Source: Chloroflexota bacterium (GTDB lineage: Bacteria > Chloroflexota > Anaerolineae > Anaerolineales > VGOW01). From it: a stretch of 5,633 nt of DNA. The DNA lies in NCBI GenBank assembly GCA_016215145.1, contig JACRLA010000450.1:1-5633 (forward strand), read 5' to 3'. A program made the position numbers and the translations under genes. Positions 3,881-5,633 of the stretch are shown piece after piece (position 1 is the stretch's first letter; the number at the start of each line of letters is the position of its first letter). The notes beneath the pieces are model-generated. The model did not search any database. It worked only from the letters and a program-made list of their open reading frames with translations, and was not told the origin of the DNA.

Positions 3881-5633
3881 TTTCTGTTCCCGATCTCACG
3901 TTCTATCAACAAACAGTCGCCTGCCAAAATGCGTGTCCGGTGCGGACGGATGGTCGCGCTTATGTCACCGCCATCTCGCGCGGCGAATACGAGCGGGCTT
4001 ATTTGATCGCCCGCGAGACGAATCCATTTGCTTCCACTTGCGGCTGGGTGTGCGGCGCACCCTGTGAAGCCGCCTGCCGCCGCGGCAAGATTGATGCGCC
4101 GATTGCCATTCGCGCGTTAAAACGATTCGTCAACGACCGCTACGGTGTGTATTTGGGTGAGAGCGGTGAAACGCGGATGCCGCCAGCCTGGCCCGGTTAC
4201 GTTGGCGCCACGAACGCTTTTGATCTCGGCAACACCACTTTCCCCACCAGCCGCAGCGGACTCACCGCCACGCGCCAGCGCAGTCCAAAGACCGGCAAGC
4301 GTGTAGCCATCGTCGGCGCGGGACCTGCCGGACTCTCGTGCGCTCACGATCTTGCTCTGCTTGGTCACGAAGTCACCATTCTTGATTCGGCTCCACTCGC
4401 CGGTGGGATGTTACGACTCGGTATCCCCGCCTATCGTCTGCCGCGCGAAGTAGTTGATCTTGAAATTCAATCCGTCCTCGCCTTAGGTCCCACACTTAAA
4501 CTTAGCCACGCCTTGGGGCGCGACTTCACCATTGCCGATTTGCGCCGGGACTTTGATGCGGTCTTTATTGCCATTGGAACGTATCGCAGTCGCAGTCTCA
4601 ACGTCGAAGGTGAAGAGTTTGACGGCGTGCTGCGCGCGGTGGATTTTCTGATCAACATCAACCTCGATGGTTACAACCTTGATCTTGGTAAACGGATTGT
4701 GGTGATCGGCGGCGGCAATGTGGCAATGGATGTTGCCCGCACCGCGGCGCGAACCGGACACGTCGCGCAATCAGGCGGCGATATGGACGTAGCGTTGGAT
4801 GTTGCCCGCGCGGTTCGGCGGCTTGGCGCCACAAAAGAAGTGTGTTGTTTGGTCGTCGAAGATCGAAATGAAATGTTGGCGGATCCCTTTGAAGTCGCCG
4901 CCGCCAAAGAAGAGGGCATCGTTATCTATCATCACATCGCGCCTAAACGTATCGTGGGTTCAAACGGGCGCGCCACTGGCGTGGAGACACTCAACGTTGC
5001 CCGCGCCTTCGACGAGAAGGGGCGATTCAATCCGCAGATCATTCCTAATACTGAAAAAACTTGGGCGTGCGATAGCGTGATTGTTTCCATCGGGCAGACC
5101 GGTGAACTGGCGTGGGTGAAGCCTGAAGATGGTTTGGAAGTGACGCCGCGCGGCACCTTGGCGGTGGATAAAGAAACGCTGATGACCACCGCACCGGGGA
5201 TATTCGCCGGTGGCGACATCGCCTTTGGTCCCCGCCTCATCATCAATGCGGTTGCCGATGGTCAACGCGCTGCGCGCGGCATCCACACCTATCTTCAAAA
5301 TCTCCAGCCGCGAATCATTCGCAAAGGATTCTTCACTCCCATTTCTAAACGCGATTATGCCAACGTCAGTCCGCTGCGCAACTATTTACACTGGTCGCGC
5401 CGCCAGCCGCCCTCGCTGCCGGTAGAACGGCGCATTGGCGTGGCAAAAGTGGAAATGGGTTTTGACGAAGTAACGGCGCGCGAACAAGGCGCGCGCTGTT
5501 TGCTTTGCACGCTCAACCCGATCTTCGACGGCGAGCTGTGCATTATGTGTAACGGTTGCGTAGATGTCTGTCCGACCAACTGTTTGAAACTTGTGTCTGC
5601 TTCAACTCTCGAGGGGGACGAAGTGGCAGCCAC
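3865..5633 (+). CDS. GltD-like FAD/NAD(P)H oxidoreductase with N- and C-terminal Fe-S domains (3' end outside window)
   Basis: At least 590 residues, running off the right edge without a stop. The start is GTG 3865: AAGAGGG (3849-3855) lies 9 nt upstream, an in-frame stop at 3832-3834 closes off anything earlier, and no other start codon lies between. The N-terminal domain resembles the Fe-S domain of glutamate synthase small subunit and dihydropyrimidine dehydrogenase, with CQNACP (C20, C24) and CGWVCGAPCEAAC (C59, C63, C67, C71). An FAD-binding motif VGAGPAGLSC follows at about 150-159, a second nucleotide (NAD(P)H) motif VIGGGNVAMDV at about 280-290, and the FAD-closing motif IFAGGDIAFGP at about 446-456. 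The C-terminal extension has RCLLC (C545, C548) and a 4Fe-4S pattern with C559, C562, C565, C569 and an extra C573. GltD proteins are usually 450-500 residues and lack this tail. It probably moves electrons between NAD(P)H and an iron-sulfur or ferredoxin partner in the cytosol; the substrate is unknown. No glutamate synthase large subunit is visible, so a true GltD role is not supported. Confidence 0.9.
   Translation, partial: MTHYRVSVPDLTFYQQTVACQNACPVRTDGRAYVTAISRGEYERAYLIARETNPFASTCGWVCGAPCEAACRRGKIDAPIAIRALKRFVNDRYGVYLGESGETRMPPAWPGYVGATNAFDLGNTTFPTSRSGLTATRQRSPKTGKRVAIVGAGPAGLSCAHDLALLGHEVTILDSAPLAGGMLRLGIPAYRLPREVVDLEIQSVLALGPTLKLSHALGRDFTIADLRRDFDAVFIAIGTYRSRSLNVEGEEFDGVLRAVDFLININLDGYNLDLGKRIVVIGGGNVAMDVARTAARTGHVAQSGGDMDVALDVARAVRRLGATKEVCCLVVEDRNEMLADPFEVAAAKEEGIVIYHHIAPKRIVGSNGRATGVETLNVARAFDEKGRFNPQIIPNTEKTWACDSVIVSIGQTGELAWVKPEDGLEVTPRGTLAVDKETLMTTAPGIFAGGDIAFGPRLIINAVADGQRAARGIHTYLQNLQPRIIRKGFFTPISKRDYANVSPLRNYLHWSRRQPPSLPVERRIGVAKVEMGFDEVTAREQGARCLLCTLNPIFDGELCIMCNGCVDVCPTNCLKLVSASTLEGDEVAA
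4728..4809 (+). repeat. Direct repeat of 13 bp (69-bp period) within the oxidoreductase gene
   Basis: GGATGTTGCCCGC occurs at 4728-4740 and 4797-4809, 69 bp (23 codons) apart and in the same frame. The surrounding protein also repeats: GGGNVAMDVARTAARTG is followed by GGDMDVALDVARAVRRLG. This suggests duplication of the nucleotide-binding loop and helix. Some relatives may carry a similar insertion at this place, so it may be an old family trait rather than a recent event. Confidence 0.55.

Noticed and set aside
3831..4067. Alternative + strand open frame overlapping the start of the oxidoreductase
   Set aside because: It has no recognisable protein features, and the overlapping frame from GTG 3865 encodes clear Fe-S cysteine motifs.
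4117..5298. Several - strand open frames opposite the oxidoreductase gene, and others opposite the kinase and ATPase
   Set aside because: They are low-complexity, Arg/Ser/Ala-rich translations with no motifs or ribosome-binding sites, as expected from the antisense of GC-rich coding sequence.

Overview
The window reads as bacterial chromosome of moderate GC content with every supportable gene on the + strand. The phosphofructokinase tail, the PAS/HisKA kinase with its PhoB-type regulator, the cupredoxin lipoprotein and the GltD-like oxidoreductase together suggest Chloroflexota (Anaerolineae-like). That placement is inferred from remembered family resemblance, not from a search.

Left part (1-1543). 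The window opens in the last ~58 codons of a 6-phosphofructokinase. After 27 nt comes a MacB/LolD/DevA-type ABC ATPase gene. It carries an internal deletion of about 37 bp that removes the Walker B and D-loop segment and shifts the frame, so it is called a pseudogene. Its old frame continues into a C-terminal YHS metal-binding domain, which has its own Shine-Dalgarno sequence and ATG and could still be made as a 43-residue protein. A putative copper-binding cupredoxin lipoprotein follows, with a plausible promoter and a strong intrinsic terminator at 1512-1543.

Middle part (1544-3785). A near-consensus extended -10 promoter lies so close to the next ATG that the mRNA is predicted to be leaderless. 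It drives a two-gene operon: a membrane PAS-HisKA-HATPase histidine kinase and, 2 nt downstream, an OmpR/PhoB-family response regulator. The regulator contains an in-frame palindromic DNA insertion (3270-3326) that adds about 14-19 residues to the receiver domain just before strand beta4. This recalls the palindromic elements that enter coding genes in Rickettsia.

Right part (3786-5633). A short intergenic region holds four 11-bp-phased direct repeats ending just upstream of an extended -10 element, the layout expected for an OmpR/PhoB-family activator. An 8-bp inverted repeat then encloses the ribosome-binding site and GTG start of the next gene. That gene, open at the right edge, encodes a GltD-like FAD/NAD(P)H oxidoreductase with an N-terminal Fe-S domain and a C-terminal ferredoxin-like cluster. 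A reasonable working model is that the kinase-regulator pair controls this redox operon. The items most worth following up are the protein-coding palindromic insertion, the phased repeats with the start-site hairpin, and the broken ABC ATPase with its retained YHS domain.
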